A program made the translations under genes and the position numbers. Positions 5,345 through 5,428 of a stretch of 5,428 nt of DNA are shown piece after piece (position 1 is the stretch's first letter; each line of letters begins with the position of its first letter). The notes under the pieces were generated by a model that was not told where the DNA came from, ran no database searches, and saw only the letters and a list, made by a program, of their open reading frames with translations. This DNA is from an uncultured Geobacteraceae bacterium (GTDB taxonomy: Bacteria; Desulfobacterota; Desulfuromonadia; Desulfuromonadales; Geopsychrobacteraceae). The stretch spans positions 1 through 5,428 of the forward strand of contig CALFFB010000228.1 in NCBI GenBank assembly GCA_937958075.1, given 5' to 3'.

Positions 5345-5428
5345 AGGGGATCAGAGTGATGTTGAGGGACTTTGATAGCCTGTTGCCGACAGAATTCCGT
5401 GCACAGCGCACAGGCGGTACAGCGTTCG
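5341..5428 (-). CDS. C-terminus of a 4Fe-4S ferredoxin-type protein (partial)
   Basis: The last 28 codons of a gene that runs off the right edge. The visible tail contains ERCTACALCTEFCRQQAI, a C-x2-C-x2-C-x3-C motif that ligates a 4Fe-4S cluster, then a short tail ending in HHSDPL and TGA. Arg replaces the Pro that usually follows the fourth Cys. The stop overlaps the mobA start as ATGA, so it is very likely in the same operon. Such domains occur in many electron-transfer and P-loop/ferredoxin fusion proteins, and the window does not show which one this is. The stop is at 5341-5343 on the - strand. Confidence 0.8.
   Translation of the reverse strand, partial: ERCTACALCTEFCRQQAIKVPQHHSDPL

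Overview
The window is about 60% GC and carries a compact molybdenum-cofactor (Moco) locus. Gene content and protein style suggest an anaerobic Desulfuromonadales/Geobacter-type deltaproteobacterium: MoaA, MobA, MobB and MoeA together with TatA, a small MOSC protein, a 4Fe-4S protein and an LpxR-like outer-membrane enzyme. This placement is inferred from protein appearance, not from a search.

Layout: one gene on the + strand (114-1139) encodes an LpxR/DUF2219-family lipid A deacylase. It has a signal peptide and a C-terminal outer-membrane Phe, and it converges on everything else. The rest of the window is read from the - strand, in this transcription order: the 3' end of a 4Fe-4S protein running off the right edge (5341-5428), mobA (4709-5344), mobB (4206-4712), moeA (2979-4187), a 186-bp non-coding gap, tatA (2589-2792), moaA (1628-2599) and a MOSC-domain gene (1181-1624). 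The genes on each side of the gap are tightly packed. There are two ATGA stop/start overlaps (Fe-S/mobA and mobA/mobB), an 11-nt tatA/moaA overlap, and a 3-nt moaA/MOSC spacing in which the MOSC Shine-Dalgarno lies inside the last codons of moaA.

How the genes fit together: MoaA starts Moco synthesis from GTP. MoeA inserts molybdate (or tungstate) into molybdopterin. MobA adds GMP to make the bis-MGD form, with MobB as its GTP-binding partner. A MOSC protein is a plausible Moco or sulfur carrier. TatA belongs to the pathway that exports folded Moco and Fe-S enzymes. The locus therefore links making the cofactor to exporting the enzymes that carry it. Genes for moaC, moaD, moaE and mogA/moaB are not here and must lie elsewhere.

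The most interesting part is the gap at 2793-2978. It contains a 105-bp imperfect palindrome with a nested perfect hairpin and a near-repeated 14-mer. A textbook intrinsic terminator follows, ending only about 23 nt before the tatA start and 11 nt before its ribosome binding site. This leaves no room for a promoter between the terminator and tatA. The layout is that of a transcription attenuator or riboswitch controlling tatA-moaA-MOSC, with the Moco RNA motif as the obvious hypothesis. I cannot confirm the motif consensus by eye, and a dispersed palindromic repeat is a real alternative.
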